Below, one piece after another: positions 1-12,560 of a stretch of DNA of 64,000 nucleotides. The first letter of the stretch is position 1, and each line of letters starts with the position of its first letter. The translations under genes and the position numbers were made by a program. Origin of the DNA: Linepithema humile. Its lineage: Eukaryota > Arthropoda > Insecta > Hymenoptera > Formicidae. The stretch is taken from the NCBI RefSeq assembly GCF_040581485.1, contig NC_090132.1, forward strand, positions 19,587,411-19,651,410. The letters run 5' to 3'. Below the pieces are notes generated by a model that searched no databases, had not been told where the DNA came from, and saw only the letters and a list, made by a program, of their open reading frames with translations.

Positions 1-3000
1 AGGCATAAATGGGTCAATTCGTGCAAAGCCGTCCAAAATCTCAGCCGTGTGACCTATCGATCGATTAACGTTTTTGGAAACTTCCACGGTGAATCCATTT
101 GCGAGGACTTTACCGTAGTAGATCGTAATCGGATTCCCCGCGGAAACTTTATAGCGGTGTGTTAATTCTGGGCCCGAACATCGACTCCGAGATCCGCCGT
201 AAACTTTGCTGGGACAACTATGCAACTGCGCGTTGTTGAAGGGTATCTGGATATTTCCGGGGAGAAAGTCCGTGGTTTGATGATGTACGCCGGTGGAAAG
301 TTCCATCGATTTGTCAGTAGCGTCGCGCAACTCGCGAACAATTTTGGCCATTTATGCGGAATTTCATCTATCCAATTTGATTTCTCCATCACAAACTCGT
401 TATTAAATTCTACGTGGTGTCGACGATGGAGTACCGACATCGAAATATATATCTGACACTTCTGATTAACGAAGGAAACAATAATGATCTTAATTTTGCT
501 TAATTTTCGATTTGTAAAATTTTTAATTTTATTATTATTTCAATCAAATTTTCTACGTGCTATTTATTTGAAGAGGAAAACGCGATTAAGAAAATATAAA
601 GATTGTGATAAAGGAAATGCATCTTGGTTTTAAGAGAAATATTGCATTTTTTTAGAGGGAAGATTTCGTTTGGATTATGTAACGTAAAGGGAAACATCGC
701 GGTTTTTCCACGATATCACGAATCTCATAAAATTACAGTAACGAAAAGCCTCAGATATATCTCATAAATGAGACTGCTTACTTTTTATACGTTAGATCTT
801 GCAGCTCTCAGCTTTATCTCGTAGTATAAACAAAGGAACAGATACATATAAAAGCGGAATTTCTTCAAGAAGATATCTTTATTTTGCTTGGTCTTATTAA
901 CACGAGATTTGACCTGGATCGAAATTGATGTAGCCCGCGTTCTAGATCGTTGGAGCTTGATCGAGTTTTGTACATTGTTCTAGGTACTAGCTTGATGATA
1001 TAAGATGATTCGGAGCTACCATTTACTTTTTTTTTGTATAAATATATCATTTATCTCGTTGAAAAAAATATTACTCAGCTTTGTTTTATATTAACCTTTT
1101 TGTATATATCTAAATGTCAAGGTACTTATCTTGCTTAAATATTAATCGTAGGATTTTTTTGCGAAGATTCTCCAATTCAGTCAATGTTGGCGAAAAAAGA
1201 ATATTGAAAATAATGTCAATAAGATAATTACTGCAAACATCAAGATGCTTATATCGCTGAAATATTAATGAAAAATAATTGTTGGCAAAAAGAATGCTTA
1301 ATAATTGTCGATGATGTAATTATCGATGCTCGTTTTTAATGACTGCGGAAATTGTGAAAAATTCTTATAAGCGATCATCATTAAGGGCCATTTTTTGCGA
1401 AGATTTATTTTAATCTAATCAGCTCGAAGTATCAGTCAGTGAAGAAAATAGTACGGCGACAGCACGAAGTCAGCATTGAGGTCAATCCCGATAAAAGGCC
1501 GTGCAATCAGTCTCCATTAATTAGTCCGAACTGCGGCCAGAAGCTTGATTACCGAAGAGATATTCGTGCAGGATGCGAACAACGAGAGCGTCACGTATAG
1601 AAGGATGGGAGTTCGCGCTCGCCGACTATATTTATCAGTAGCTACCAACTCTCCATCCGCCTTCGTTCTCTCTCCGTCAATCTGTATCTACCGACCGTAT
1701 CTGTATCTATCTCTCTTACTCTGCTTTCTCTCTTTCTCTTCACCTTTCTCTGTCCTTTCCAAATCGTCCTGGCAGCACTTTAGGGGTTACCCCGCAATCA
1801 AGCCGCAAATGCCGAAGCCGATAATTCGGCGGACGATCGCTTTTGGCACTGAGTTCAACGAGGTCGTCGACGAACACGGTCAATGTGCTATTTGTGGGAA
1901 AATTTTTCGGATTAACCAAACTCCACGGCGGATATGCGTGATAGTAGAGTTATTTCATTGCGAACTGAAAAATTCACCGTGAAGAAATTGTCACAACGGG
2001 GTGTAATTAGCTTAAATATCAAAACCGTAGTGTCGCAATATGTCACGTATAGTAATTGTAATATATTCTTGTGATAGATTATTTACTCACGATATTCAAC
2101 GCTAAAAACTCTCAATTTATTTTCAATAAACTCTATTTAAGAGTCAGTTTAAAAGTTTAGAAACGTAAATTGATTAATTAATTAACAATCAATTTGTAAA
2201 ATTTAAAAGACATTTTTTCTACATAATTCTTGTTGATTCTCTATATCAAACTCGTGAAATCTATAGCTTTTTCGTGCTGCACGCATAACAGGAGTATGCT
2301 CTTTGCAAAAGTGTATCGTGTTTAGCTGGAAATGAACATCACAATGACTCGTCAAAATGGATGTTAAGCGAACTTTGTGATCGATGCAGCCGTCTCGCCA
2401 CGCCCGACATAAATTAATGACGAGAAAAATCTGTCCGGTCGACGGACTTTTTGCCGCTGTTACAACCGCACGAATATTTTTTGTTTTCGCAAGATATCGG
2501 CCGCGGCCGTAAAATCAATATCAAGAGGAGCAATTAGTTACCTCAGCACGCACACGGCCAGCGACGGCGACAGCATCCGGCGGTCGGATACGCGGACTTT
2601 TCGGACTTGTCCAACATCCGGCGGCGCTTTCCCGGTGCGCACCGGCATCCGGACGACAAATAAAGGTTTACGAACTGTGCGCGTGTATTTGTTGGCGATG
2701 ACCGATGCGCTACTACGCGTCGCCCGTCGTGCTGCAGCTCGAGTCGCGTAAACTTGTGTAACAATTGTTGGCGCAGTTTATCCCGAATGACCTATTGTTC
2801 GTGGCTAACAAAAAAAAAATGGCGAGCGCACGTTACCTCGAAACGTTTACACAGATATGGATTTTGCGTTCACCCAAAATTATGCCGTGCGAAGTTGTAC
2901 CTGCGATTAGTGATGCAATGCAGTCGTAAATTTTTGTCGATTTATTTATGCTTAGAAAAATTCATTTTTCGAAACGAAGAATTTTTTTACACAACATAAA

Positions 3001-4465
3001 TTTAATAGTGCTAAAATTTAAATGCAATTTAAACAAAGTCTGCGTAAGTGTCAATATTGAGTAACATACTCAGCTTGTTTATAACTACAACAATAAATAG
3101 TGACTACCAATTATTTTTTTTTTTTTTTGCATTTTTCGACGAACAACAGAATTGCGAATTATTTACTAACCAGCTGACGCAGAATTCAACAGTTCAATGA
3201 AAAAACACGGTAAAATAAAAAAAGAGAATTCAGGTGGCTGCGAGGCATAAACGTGTCGTCCGCGCTTGATCGGAATGAATTAATATTCCATTGCTCTCCG
3301 AAGCATCGACGTATCGACGCGAAAAATCCGAAAGTCGAGTGAAAGCACCACGTTTATTGTGTTGACGAATGACGTCACGGTCTTCGAAAACTAGACGTAC
3401 AAATGGTGTACCAGTGTGTATTGCTGCGCGCACACACAAGGTCCGATAGCGAAGGCAAGACGTTGGCGAAGTCTCTAAGATGCCGGCCGAAGCGACGCTT
3501 GTTAACGGGGAAACACGAATCGGGAGGAATAATTATAGATGTCTTAGAGCTGCGAGCACGTGCATGTGTTAGTGGTGCATTTAGATCGGCGCAGCGGTGC
3601 GTTCACGCGCCTAGCAGACGCGGTGCTCCGAAAGCAAAATGTGGCGATGCACATGCGGTACCCTTGTGCACGATCGAAGATATCGCCTTTGAGGATGGCC
3701 CGAAGTCTCCATCGAAGTGAGCTTCAAACGGGCTTCTAGCCGCTGCGAGAAGCACCACTTCACGAAGTGGTTAGCATGAAACTCAGCAGCGTAGTCATTA
3801 GTCGAATATTTTACCGTGTAAGACTGTACGATTGTAATGATTTGCGTTTCTGTCTAAGCAACGTTGAATTTCCATGCCGACAAATAACAATACCAGTTAC
3901 AATGCAAAAGGAATCAAAGAAAAACAAGGGCATTTAAAAAAAATATATATTAAAATATGCGTATAAAAAATTCATGCGTTGCTATTTTACAAACTTTTTT
4001 TTTCGAGTTTTGTTAATTTATCAATGTCAAGCGACATATTCTGAGTCATGACATATCTAGAACGTATGTGGTTATAATAAATTTAATACAGCTGTTTACT
4101 TTTTGTTAAACTAAAAAATAAGCTTTTAGACTTTTTATTTTGTTTTTTTTTAATTTTAGACTTTTTTGCAGAAAATTTTTCCAAGAGAAACAACAATCCT
4201 TTAATTTATTAAAACAAACAAATTAATTTTACTCATTAGTTTTATAATAAATTAGATACAATATTAAAAAGATGATATCTGATTATATACATTAATATAC
4301 ATTACATTTATACAGTAACGAGGATAAGAAAAAGCATATGCAGATTTTTAAGAATAAAACAAACGTACGTGCCATGAAAAGATTGATGTCGGAAAATCGA
4401 TAATCTTCACTTCACATATGCAATATGTAGATTGAAATAATTTCCGATTTGATTAGCGACGTTGT

Positions 4466-4502
4466 TATATAAGTGTGATTGACGGAGCTTTATCTCAGGA
4501 TA
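4466..4502 (+). promoter_or_regulatory. Candidate TATA/Inr core promoter
   Basis: TATATAAG at 4466-4473 is followed by an initiator-like CTCAGG at 4494-4499. Taking the A at 4497 as +1, the first T of the TATA box is at -31, which is the canonical insect spacing. Sequence downstream turns GC-rich for about 600 bp, as a 5' UTR might. The first ATG after the presumed start (4684) opens only a four-codon ORF; the next longer one is an ATG at 4859 giving 58 codons. The candidate could drive an internal isoform of Dys or an unrelated non-coding transcript. Chance occurrence is possible because AT-rich TATA words are common here. Confidence 0.3.
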
Positions 4503-4684
4503 ATAATTTCAAGCTAGATTCTCGCGACAGGTATATATCCGAGCCGTCCCGTATCTCACAGGCGGAACAGACAAGTCGCAGCAGCAAAAACATTCGCCGC
4601 GACACCGACAGCGGCTCCGACAGAGCACGACGTTTGATCCATCGCCGAATCGGAACTGACAGCCAGATAATCGTGGAGTCGTGA
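4499..4684 (+). other. Coding-like open stretch downstream of the candidate promoter
   Basis: This frame is open for about 62 codons and ends in TGA at 4682-4684. The translation is rich in Ser, Arg, Asp and Ile, with mixed codon use resembling a disordered protein segment. It has no in-frame ATG after the presumed transcription start, so it could only be translated as an internal exon, with the acceptor near the ctcag at 4494-4498. No clear donor precedes the stop. The product is unrecognised; it could equally be untranslated leader. Confidence 0.12.
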
Positions 4685-5005
4685 TGAATCGCCGTTGAGT
4701 CTTATCAGCTTGCTCCGGTGCGCATCGGCGCTCGTTCGCCGGCTCCAAACGAAACACGTTTGAGTCTGTCACGTACAGTTCGCTCGGCCTCGATCGCTCG
4801 GGCCTTTTTCTTCTCTCTCGATTGCAGCAAATCGAAGGTTATTTTTACGTGACGTCGCATGTGCGGTCGGCGGGAAGACGTAGAGACGCTTGGTACCGAA
4901 ACGAACGATCGTAGCAGGAAATTTGTTGGAGCGTTCGTTCAACGGGCGCGAAGGAGTGGACGAATGCGAGGGGTTGGAGAGAATTGTGAGCCGGTTCGCC
5001 GATTC

Positions 5006-5058
5006 TCCACAAAACTCGAAGCAATGCCTTCGTGACCAGAACGCGAGAACGCAGATGG
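5006..5058 (+). repeat. Diverged direct repeat, copy 1
   Basis: This 53-bp segment aligns without gaps to 5784-5836 at 42 of 53 positions. The shared core cttcgtgaccagaacg is identical in both. Ten of the eleven differences are transitions, and in nine of them this copy has C or G where copy 2 has T or A. It lies in the GC-rich island downstream of the candidate promoter. Confidence 0.6.
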
Positions 5059-5783
5059 TGAGGTGAATCATACATAAAGATGGAAAGTTGCTGGCGATAA
5101 TAACTAAAAACGGCGTCGATCAGAGAACGGCGATGGCGCTGAAAAATTCTGTTACGATTTACGTACGCGTAGAAAACGGAACGCTTAGAGAAATCAATGG
5201 CTATGCAAGAATACGTAAGTGACAAACGCTCGTTTGTTGCCCAACCGACACTACAGATCCTGGGAATCTTGTTATTTTCGAATCCGCACGTGGAAACGTG
5301 GCTCAGGGAGCGTTGTGGCGTTTCCGGCGTGACACAAAAGCGTTTGCGAACGCAATACTGCGTCCGTGACGGCAGCAACGACAAGCACCACAATGTCGCA
5401 TCATCTGAAACTTCCTTCCGGCCGTAACTTATTACTAATCCTGGTCGGCCCGCTAGAACGTGTTTCCAATGGTGTATTGCGGCGCAAAATAATAGTGCGA
5501 GCTTAAAGTATGATAAGGTACAGCTTAATACTAATCTCTGGAAGGCGCCGTAGCACCGGCGGCGTCTGTGCAACTGGTTCCGCATACGGTAAACACAACA
5601 CGAGCTTCATTCGACACTGCTATGCAAACAACTCGGGGGGGTCAGTTTATCCGAGGAGACTATTAAATGATCGTTTGGAGAATCCGTTTATCACTAGATA
5701 CACAAGAGTGTCTTTGGATCTCTTTAAATCTTTTTTATTTTATTTTCCACTAGTAATAATAATAATCTCAGTTGTTATATATT

Positions 5784-5836
5784 TCCATAAAATTCGAAAC
5801 GATATCTTCGTGACCAGAACGTGAAAATGCAAATCG
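5784..5836 (+). repeat. Diverged direct repeat, copy 2
   Basis: This is the partner of the segment at 5006-5058, 778 bp downstream in direct orientation, and is AT-shifted relative to it. It lies 51 bp upstream of the inverted-repeat element at 5888-6093. The duplication does not clearly extend beyond these 53 bp on either side. Confidence 0.6.
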
Positions 5837-5887
5837 ATATCAAGCAAAAATAATTTTTATTTATTGCTATATCTACAGTGAGAAAGA

Positions 5888-6093
5888 GACTGTTTTCAAC
5901 GTCGATTGACTTTAACTGACGGTTAAAACTTGTCGACAAAATTGTTAACGTGAAAAATGAAATATTATCACCGAAAGAGAAAAAATTTCAAACTTTTTTC
6001 TTCTTTAATAACAACATTTTATTCATGTTGGCAATTTTGTTGACAATTTTGTTTTAACCGTCGATTAAAGTTTAATCGATGCTGGAAATAGTC
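5888..6093. mobile_element. Long-inverted-repeat MITE-like element (about 206 bp)
   Basis: The arms 5888-5955 and 6022-6093 are reverse complements over about 70 bp. There are eleven substitutions, all transitions, and two small gaps (1 and 4 nt). The 66-bp centre is AT-rich and contains no ORF. The layout is that of a non-autonomous foldback or MITE-type element. I see no convincing target-site duplication and cannot assign a superfamily. Transcribed in the Dys sense direction it would fold into a long hairpin, in which nine of the eleven differences are tolerated as G-U pairs. Confidence 0.6.
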
Positions 6094-7958
6094 AATCCTA
6101 GAAAAGATATTTGCTGTGTTATATGTTGCCATATGAATTTACCAGTTGTAATGCACTAAATACGAAAATATTTTTTTTTATTCATTGTCTCTTGTTTAAA
6201 TTAAGAATGTTTAAGTATTACAAATGTATTCAGTATTATGAGGGTAGAAAGGGTTAACGTGTCTTTATGTTAAAGCGCTTATACAGAGCGGCAAAAAGCG
6301 TATGTACGAGCTTGGTTGGGTACATATTCGCGGGAATGTCCTTATTGCTGCGCATTACGTCCTCTTTGCGCCAGATGCGACCCAACGTTTACTTAGCCAC
6401 TCTAAACCTCGCGTGTGTGCCACAGCGCGGAACAAGTGACTTCGTATGAGTGCAGGATTTCATCCGTTTATGAGTGCAGTCGATCGCGGGCGCAGGATTT
6501 GCTCCGTTAATCACGATTTAAAGAGTAGGGTAGGTAGGGTACGATCGAGTCGCGTCGAACCGGTTTTACGGATCGTGAAAATGGCGTTTTGTTCACGGAA
6601 ATGTTAGTGTACTTGGATTATCGCCGGAAAGCTTTTTCGGCCGTTCGCTTGTTTCGAAAAATCGACGAGAGCTTGCAGGCGATGTGTTATTTATTCGGAT
6701 TGAGATTGTTTCAGATAAGATTAAGGCTCTTTTTGCGAAAAATCGTACGTTCTATTTTTTCAAATTCTCACGAAAAAGAGTTAATAATAATAAAAAATCA
6801 TTAATATTTATCTCATGTGATTAAGTTTGGAATTCACACATTATTATGTATTTATTTAATTTTACGTAAATAGTGGATGCGACATATATAGAAATTGTTA
6901 TTCAAAATACTCAAAGATTCGCTAAATTTAATAGAATCGTTAAGTTCTTGAATTATACGTTGAACTAAAAATAGTGAGGAAACTGCGTACGTTATTTGTA
7001 TACAAATATTATTCAATTTATGAGTATAAATTTTAAAGTAAAAAATGTATTGTAAATATATCAAATGATTAAATGTATTTCTAATGGAAAGCCGCGTAGT
7101 GTGTATTTTCTCTGCGCTTCTGCTGTTTACGTATTATTAGAGCAATAAATTTTTGTTTTTGCGAAACTGTTGAAAATATGCGCTCCAAATATGTTAAAAA
7201 CTAACATGCAAATGTGCATATTAGTGCATAGTAGAAATAAAAAATGAGTCAGTGCGATGAAACAGCGTAATATCAGAAATTGTGAAATAGATTTTCAGCA
7301 AACTTGATTTTCCGATTTTTCGACGTAATTGCGACAAATAGATTTGCTACATTACTGTGTAAATCTGTTCGGTATGTGCCCGAAATTGATTTTCTCCTTC
7401 AGAAAGAAACCGACGAGACAGCCGTCGTTACACCTGTAGGTTTTTTTAATGACATTGCTAAATTTTACCCAACGCGTATATTTGCAGCTTTCGAAATAAT
7501 TATGAGGGAAATTATTACGTTGGTATTCTGGTAACAGTAAGAAATTGCAAATAACTGTATCAATAAAAAAAGTAGTATCTTATGAAAATCTATTTCAGGT
7601 CGCAAAAAAAATGTTAACCAAAATTAAAGTATTAGGAAAAATTACAAATAACTAAACTGATTGTGAGATTAAATTAAATTCAAAAAAGCGCAAGAAACTC
7701 CGAAAAGCGTATAAAAATGTACTGTCAGTTTTTCTGCATATCCACATTTTCGAAACGCGCATTTTATACAGTTTCGAATGCTATCATCCCACTCGGTCAT
7801 CCATGTTTTGTTTTCCTCTATTTTAGATCTATTTCTCGCGTGATCGCTCATTTTTCACTTCCTCTTGCACGGGCGTGTGAGCGCGGCTCAATTTGTAACA
7901 TCCTCGCGAATGCGCGACATACAGATATCTGTTAAATCGCATTTCACCTTTTTCGCCT

Positions 7959-8609
7959 TTGACCCAACTGGTGCGCGGGTCCCGCGAGAGGAAATTGGCC
8001 GGAAGCACACATGTAACCACCAGCGTCGAGCTATCATCGCGGATACAAATCGCGGACGATTCCGCGGATAAACGAAATTCGATGAGCGGACAGGGATCGA
8101 TGGACGATCCGTCGGATCCCCCATATTGCTCGTCGAGGGCCGGATGGCCGAACGACGACGAGGTCGATAAAAGAAGGAAGACTTGTGTTCATCGAGCGTG
8201 AATGCGCGGGTCCTCGGTGATCCGGCGACTTGGCCTCTTCAAAATTTTTAATTTCCGGCTGGCTAGAGAGGACCCTTTGCTAGGGATGCGTCGCAGCATC
8301 AACTTGGCGTACCGATGCATTGTGTCGGCGATGGTCGGTCGTGACTTAAGAAAGAAAAGAGACAGCAACCGATGTCGCTTGTACCGTCAAGGAAATGACA
8401 AGGGAAAAGATGACGGGAAGAGGAAATTTCTGGTATCTATCAAGGGCGCGAGGGCTCAAAGCGAGATCCGTGAAATAAGATTTTCAGCGGAACAAAGGGG
8501 GTTTCCACGTGCCGTGGGGAGCATTCCGGATTGTCATGATTTATCCAAGATAATTCGCAGTCCCTCTGCCCTTTTTCTCAGAATCAGAACACGTGTAATT
8601 CGTATGTAG
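7959..8609 (+). other. Long open frame interrupted by a single TGA, function unknown
   Basis: One frame is open from 7959 to 8609 except for TGA at 8199-8201, which is followed immediately by ATG at 8202. The first ATG is at 8082, giving 39 codons to the TGA. The second segment from 8202 gives 135 codons and is rich in Arg and Lys. The composition is GC-richer than the flanks, and the 39-codon part has an acidic, Asp/Ser/Pro-rich, coding-like appearance. I recognise no domain, and no good donor lies before the TGA. It may be a first exon, an untranslated leader or a chance open frame in a CpG-rich island. Confidence 0.12.
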
Positions 8610-9190
8610 AGAATATTTTGATCCGCTTTATACTCTTTTCAGTCGAATTGGCCATTCGTATAGAATGCAAGATTTATAACTACGATTATTTTTAATACAT
8701 CAGACACGGGAACGTGATCAAAAGTGGACGAAGCGCATCGCAGTAAATGCCAGTTGGAAGATATGCTTTTACAGCAGTCTCATCGACATCGCATCGATAA
8801 CTGTGCAAATCGGATCGTGCGTGGCGCAATGAGGATTCAGAGATTTAATTTGATATCAATAGTCGGCCATAGAGCAAAGGTGCGATGATACATATCTGCG
8901 CGTTCGCGATCATTGCTTATATTCCACTAAACTTGATCGATATCGCGCACCTTTGATACGCGATGGTATTCCGATTAATACATATCATTACAATTTGGAA
9001 GTTACGAATGATCATGGCTGGCTCTGCGGCCAATCTACTACGCGTTAATGCCGAGCGTATCGATCAAACGGGAATCGCAATCGCTCTGTTAACGCTCGAC
9101 CACCGTCGACGAGAAATAAAAAGTATGAAACCTCTCCAGCGTATTCAGGGAATCCGCGATCCAAATGTACGCATCCAACTGATAATTCCG

Positions 9191-9193
<3 letters not shown>

Positions 9194-9242
<49 letters not shown>
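9194..9242. repeat. (TC)n microsatellite
   Basis: About 24 near-perfect TC dinucleotide units. Open frames across it on either strand (Leu-Ser or Glu-Arg repeats) are artefacts of the repeat. Confidence 0.98.
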
Positions 9243-9243
<1 letters not shown>

Positions 9244-11347
9244 GTATTTGCGTTCTCATTAGGAAATGCCACAAACCGATTCAAACGGTTTCGACGCCGC
9301 GCAAATCCGCGAGGTGGATTAACCACGTGCCTCTCGGCCGTTCTGTAATCGATATTTCCGCAGGTGGTATGTACAATCAGAAAGCACTCTTTAAGGTGCG
9401 ATATTAATCCGGACGTTTGCGCACTAATGAGGCTTCGCGCTCGGCAGCTTCATTATAAGAGTCCACGAAGTTTTGGTTCTCATTAGGGGCGAAGTTTATG
9501 AAAAGTGGATAATAACTTTTCAACCGGTAATAATTTCAAAGATTTCTATAACCCGCCTATACGTTTATGCGCTATTGTGCATCAGAGTATTGAAAATGGG
9601 ATAATCAATTTCACTCAATTTCTCAGAAATGAAAAATAAATATACAAAATGTGTGTAACTTTTATCTTCAAGTTTGCGCATAATTACTTCAATTTTAAAA
9701 TAATATAAAAAAAATTTGCATTGATAATAAAAAATATTCTTTTGACTTCTACAAATAAACAGAATTTATTGAATTTTACTTCTGCAACGTGCAATATATC
9801 TGCAAGTATTTCTTTTATTTTCAAAGCGTACGTTCCGAAATGTCACAGTTTTGCCGGATGCGCGCACTGAGTTCGTCGCATATCACGTATATTATTCAGA
9901 TATAATCGCGCGGCGGTTATGTGAATATGAAAAACACCAGCAAAAATATTTCGACACTGTATGGCCGACCGCGATACGAAATGCGCGGAAGTTACAACTC
10001 ACAACAAAATAGGCGTTACTGTTATTTGTACGAACGCTTGAAACGTTGCTGGCAAACTCGCTTTACGAGTAAAGTTTTTATTACGCGTTTCAATGTCAGC
10101 TGATGTCAGCCATATCGCAAATTTCGCAATATCGATTGACCGACAAGATATAGATTAAATGCACAAATCCATTGGTTTCACATATTTCTAACAATCCGCA
10201 TTTCGCATACTGGACTTATTACGTTATCACTGAATTTGGTTGATAGCAATTTTACGCGTTGTTTTCTGAAAATAGTTACAATGTGAATCGAGCAATGTTA
10301 TTTTTTCTTTTGTCTACTTGTTCTGGTCGATCAGTATCTTTGATCTTTCGAAATATTTGTCCGTTAAAATATTGAAAAATATGCAGAACGTGTTGCAAAG
10401 GTTACGTTTTCCATCTCATACATAATAGAATTGTAATTGAATGTGAAATAATACATGATATCAATACAAATAACTGTAAAACAACGTAAACTCACATACG
10501 TGAACCAAAAGCTTATCGGAATTACTATCGAACGGAGCTCATAACTTACTAGATACATACGCAGTAACCGATTTTAGCGGGATTACAATCCGGTAGTGAA
10601 TTTGGTTACTATTCTATGCGGCAGCTTCGGATTTGTTTGAGATTGTTAACGTTCTCCAACTAAATATTAACTGCACACAGTAATATCTACATTATTTGTC
10701 ATATCACACATATTTTTCTCTATAACATTTTTAATTTATTATATTTTATATTACCAAATGTATCGCATGATACAAAAGTTATCTTTTTGGAATATAGTAT
10801 TTTTCTCATCACTTATTAAAGCATATTTTTATGAAGAGTTAGGTCACCAAGATAAATCTTGCATTTGGAAAAAAATTTCATCAAGGTATTTCATCCTATA
10901 TCGAATAATTTGTGACATTTGCAAATATGACATTTTTTTTTATTTATCTATTTCAAAAGATACATACCTATATCGTAGCGTCATTACAGACTTTTGTTGA
11001 ATATAATTCGAGATTGCGTCGCATTGGTTCCGTTTATCAATGGTGATACACGCGGATGTATATCGGTCTATTTTGATGGTCGATCCATTTTCGTTATCAA
11101 GTTACAATGTTCAATTCCGCAACAGGCGCAACGCCGGGTCTAAAACTGCGACGCAGTCGCTAGAGCGGAGCGACGCTAATGGCGACGTTGTTGCTGTTGT
11201 TTATTGTAGAAGTTTCGGCCGGTTTTGTGTAGCGAGTCGACCTTACTCAGATTGGGATTGTACCGGCAAATTGTTCCCCCGAGTTGAATTATAACGCTCC
11301 GCCCGTTCGTGGCAATTCCATTTGCTCGCTTTATTACGTTAACTGGC

Positions 11348-11394
11348 ACGACAACGACGACGACTACGACGACGACTACGACGACTATGACGAA
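11348..11394. repeat. Imperfect (GAC)n trinucleotide repeat
   Basis: Roughly fifteen GAC-type triplets with occasional TAC and TAT interruptions. It yields poly-Thr or poly-Val reading frames that are not evidence of coding. Confidence 0.9.
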
Positions 11395-12089
11395 GACACC
11401 AATGTCGACGAGTCTTGTTGGGAAACGCCGACTACGATGCCGCCGCCGGCATGATAGATCAAAAGGCTTTATCGAATGGATCTGCGTCTTCTGTAATGTG
11501 TTCGCTGAGTCGATAACAACTGCACTAGGATCTATCATAGAAGCGATGAATTTTCACGAACTTCGGTCGGAATCTCATCGGTTCTCGAAACGTAGCAAGC
11601 TAGATGTTTATCAGCGTGTAAAGGGAAGATAAGGTTGAAGCTCGCAGTGTATTTCGTTTTATAAAAGTAACGTGTCGTGGATAACGAATGCAACCTGCGA
11701 TAGATCAATTTCAGTTTACGATTGCGTCTTACAACGTCGCCTTACAACGAATTCTTGAAGAAAAGACTGAAACGGAATAGGAAAAAATCAATAGTCATTA
11801 TATAACTTTGAGTTGTGTAATAATTTCGGGCTTTTCCAATAAATTTGTCTATGCTCTTTTGTTAGGCAAAGCGCAGTTTGAATAACACTTGAGTTAAATA
11901 TTTGTCTATGGAAGCTATAATCAACTTTTGCCCATATCACGATTTTTTAAGTGTGTTGCATAAAAAAAAATATATATATATATATAATAACTCCATCTTT
12001 ATAAGAAAATTTGAAATTACTTATTGTACAACTCAATATACATGCTTATAAATTATAGCCGATCTATGGGAATTTTCGCAGAGGCACGA

Positions 12090-12560
12090 TTTATTTCATT
12101 GATATGGCTTGTATCAAATATTTTCGAATCCGCGCGTTTAATTTAATTGGCAGTTTGACAATGAGCGGGATTTGCTCCATGATGAATGATACGTAATAAT
12201 GGATATTGACGGATATCAATTACGTACACAAACGTGTTTGTATCGATTAATTCATAATAACGCACTTAATAACGCCCCGGTAAAAATAATTTTGTTATGC
12301 AAAATATTGCATTATTACGCAATTATTATTTGCGAGCGAGTTTTGCCTTTGCCGCTATTTCAATTGTAACTTTGCCCAGATGCGAAGTCTATTTATAACG
12401 CCGGCTAATTTATCGCAACCACGTGGTGGTTTACTGATGTTATCGAGAGATCGATGGCCGCGATGAATTTTGATAGCTCCCTGTGGAATCGCACTGACCA
12501 TCAGGATTTAATACATTTCTCGCTTTCCCGAATAGAGCGGAAAAAAGATGAATGCTGAGC
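12090..12560. promoter_or_regulatory. Candidate intronic cis-regulatory block
   Basis: This non-coding stretch has a dense mix of plausible transcription-factor sites. They include several homeodomain-type TAAT/ATTA cores (for example near 12241-12270), a POU/CEBP-like run at about 12296-12330, forkhead-like words in a near palindrome at 12228-12242, and an E-box in an inverted aaccac/gtggtt pair at 12417-12431. Its balanced composition stands out from the low-complexity AT DNA around it. That suggests a conserved enhancer, but no conservation can be measured from one sequence. Confidence 0.2.

Noticed and set aside
162..456. Overlapping open frames on both strands at the window start
   Set aside because: Neither translation is recognisable; simultaneous openness on both strands suggests chance.
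1545..1982. Plus-strand 145-codon frame with a CAICGK segment resembling half a zinc finger
   Set aside because: Starts at TTG, crosses a CT-rich low-complexity stretch, and the Cys/His spacing does not complete a C2H2 finger.
4845..5585. Minus-strand 246-codon open frame
   Set aside because: Lies in a GC-rich island with overlapping open frames on the other strand; the translation has no recognisable domain and patchy composition, and no splice or promoter context supports it.
9045..9326. Glu-Arg repeat peptides on the minus strand
   Set aside because: Translated (CT)n microsatellite.
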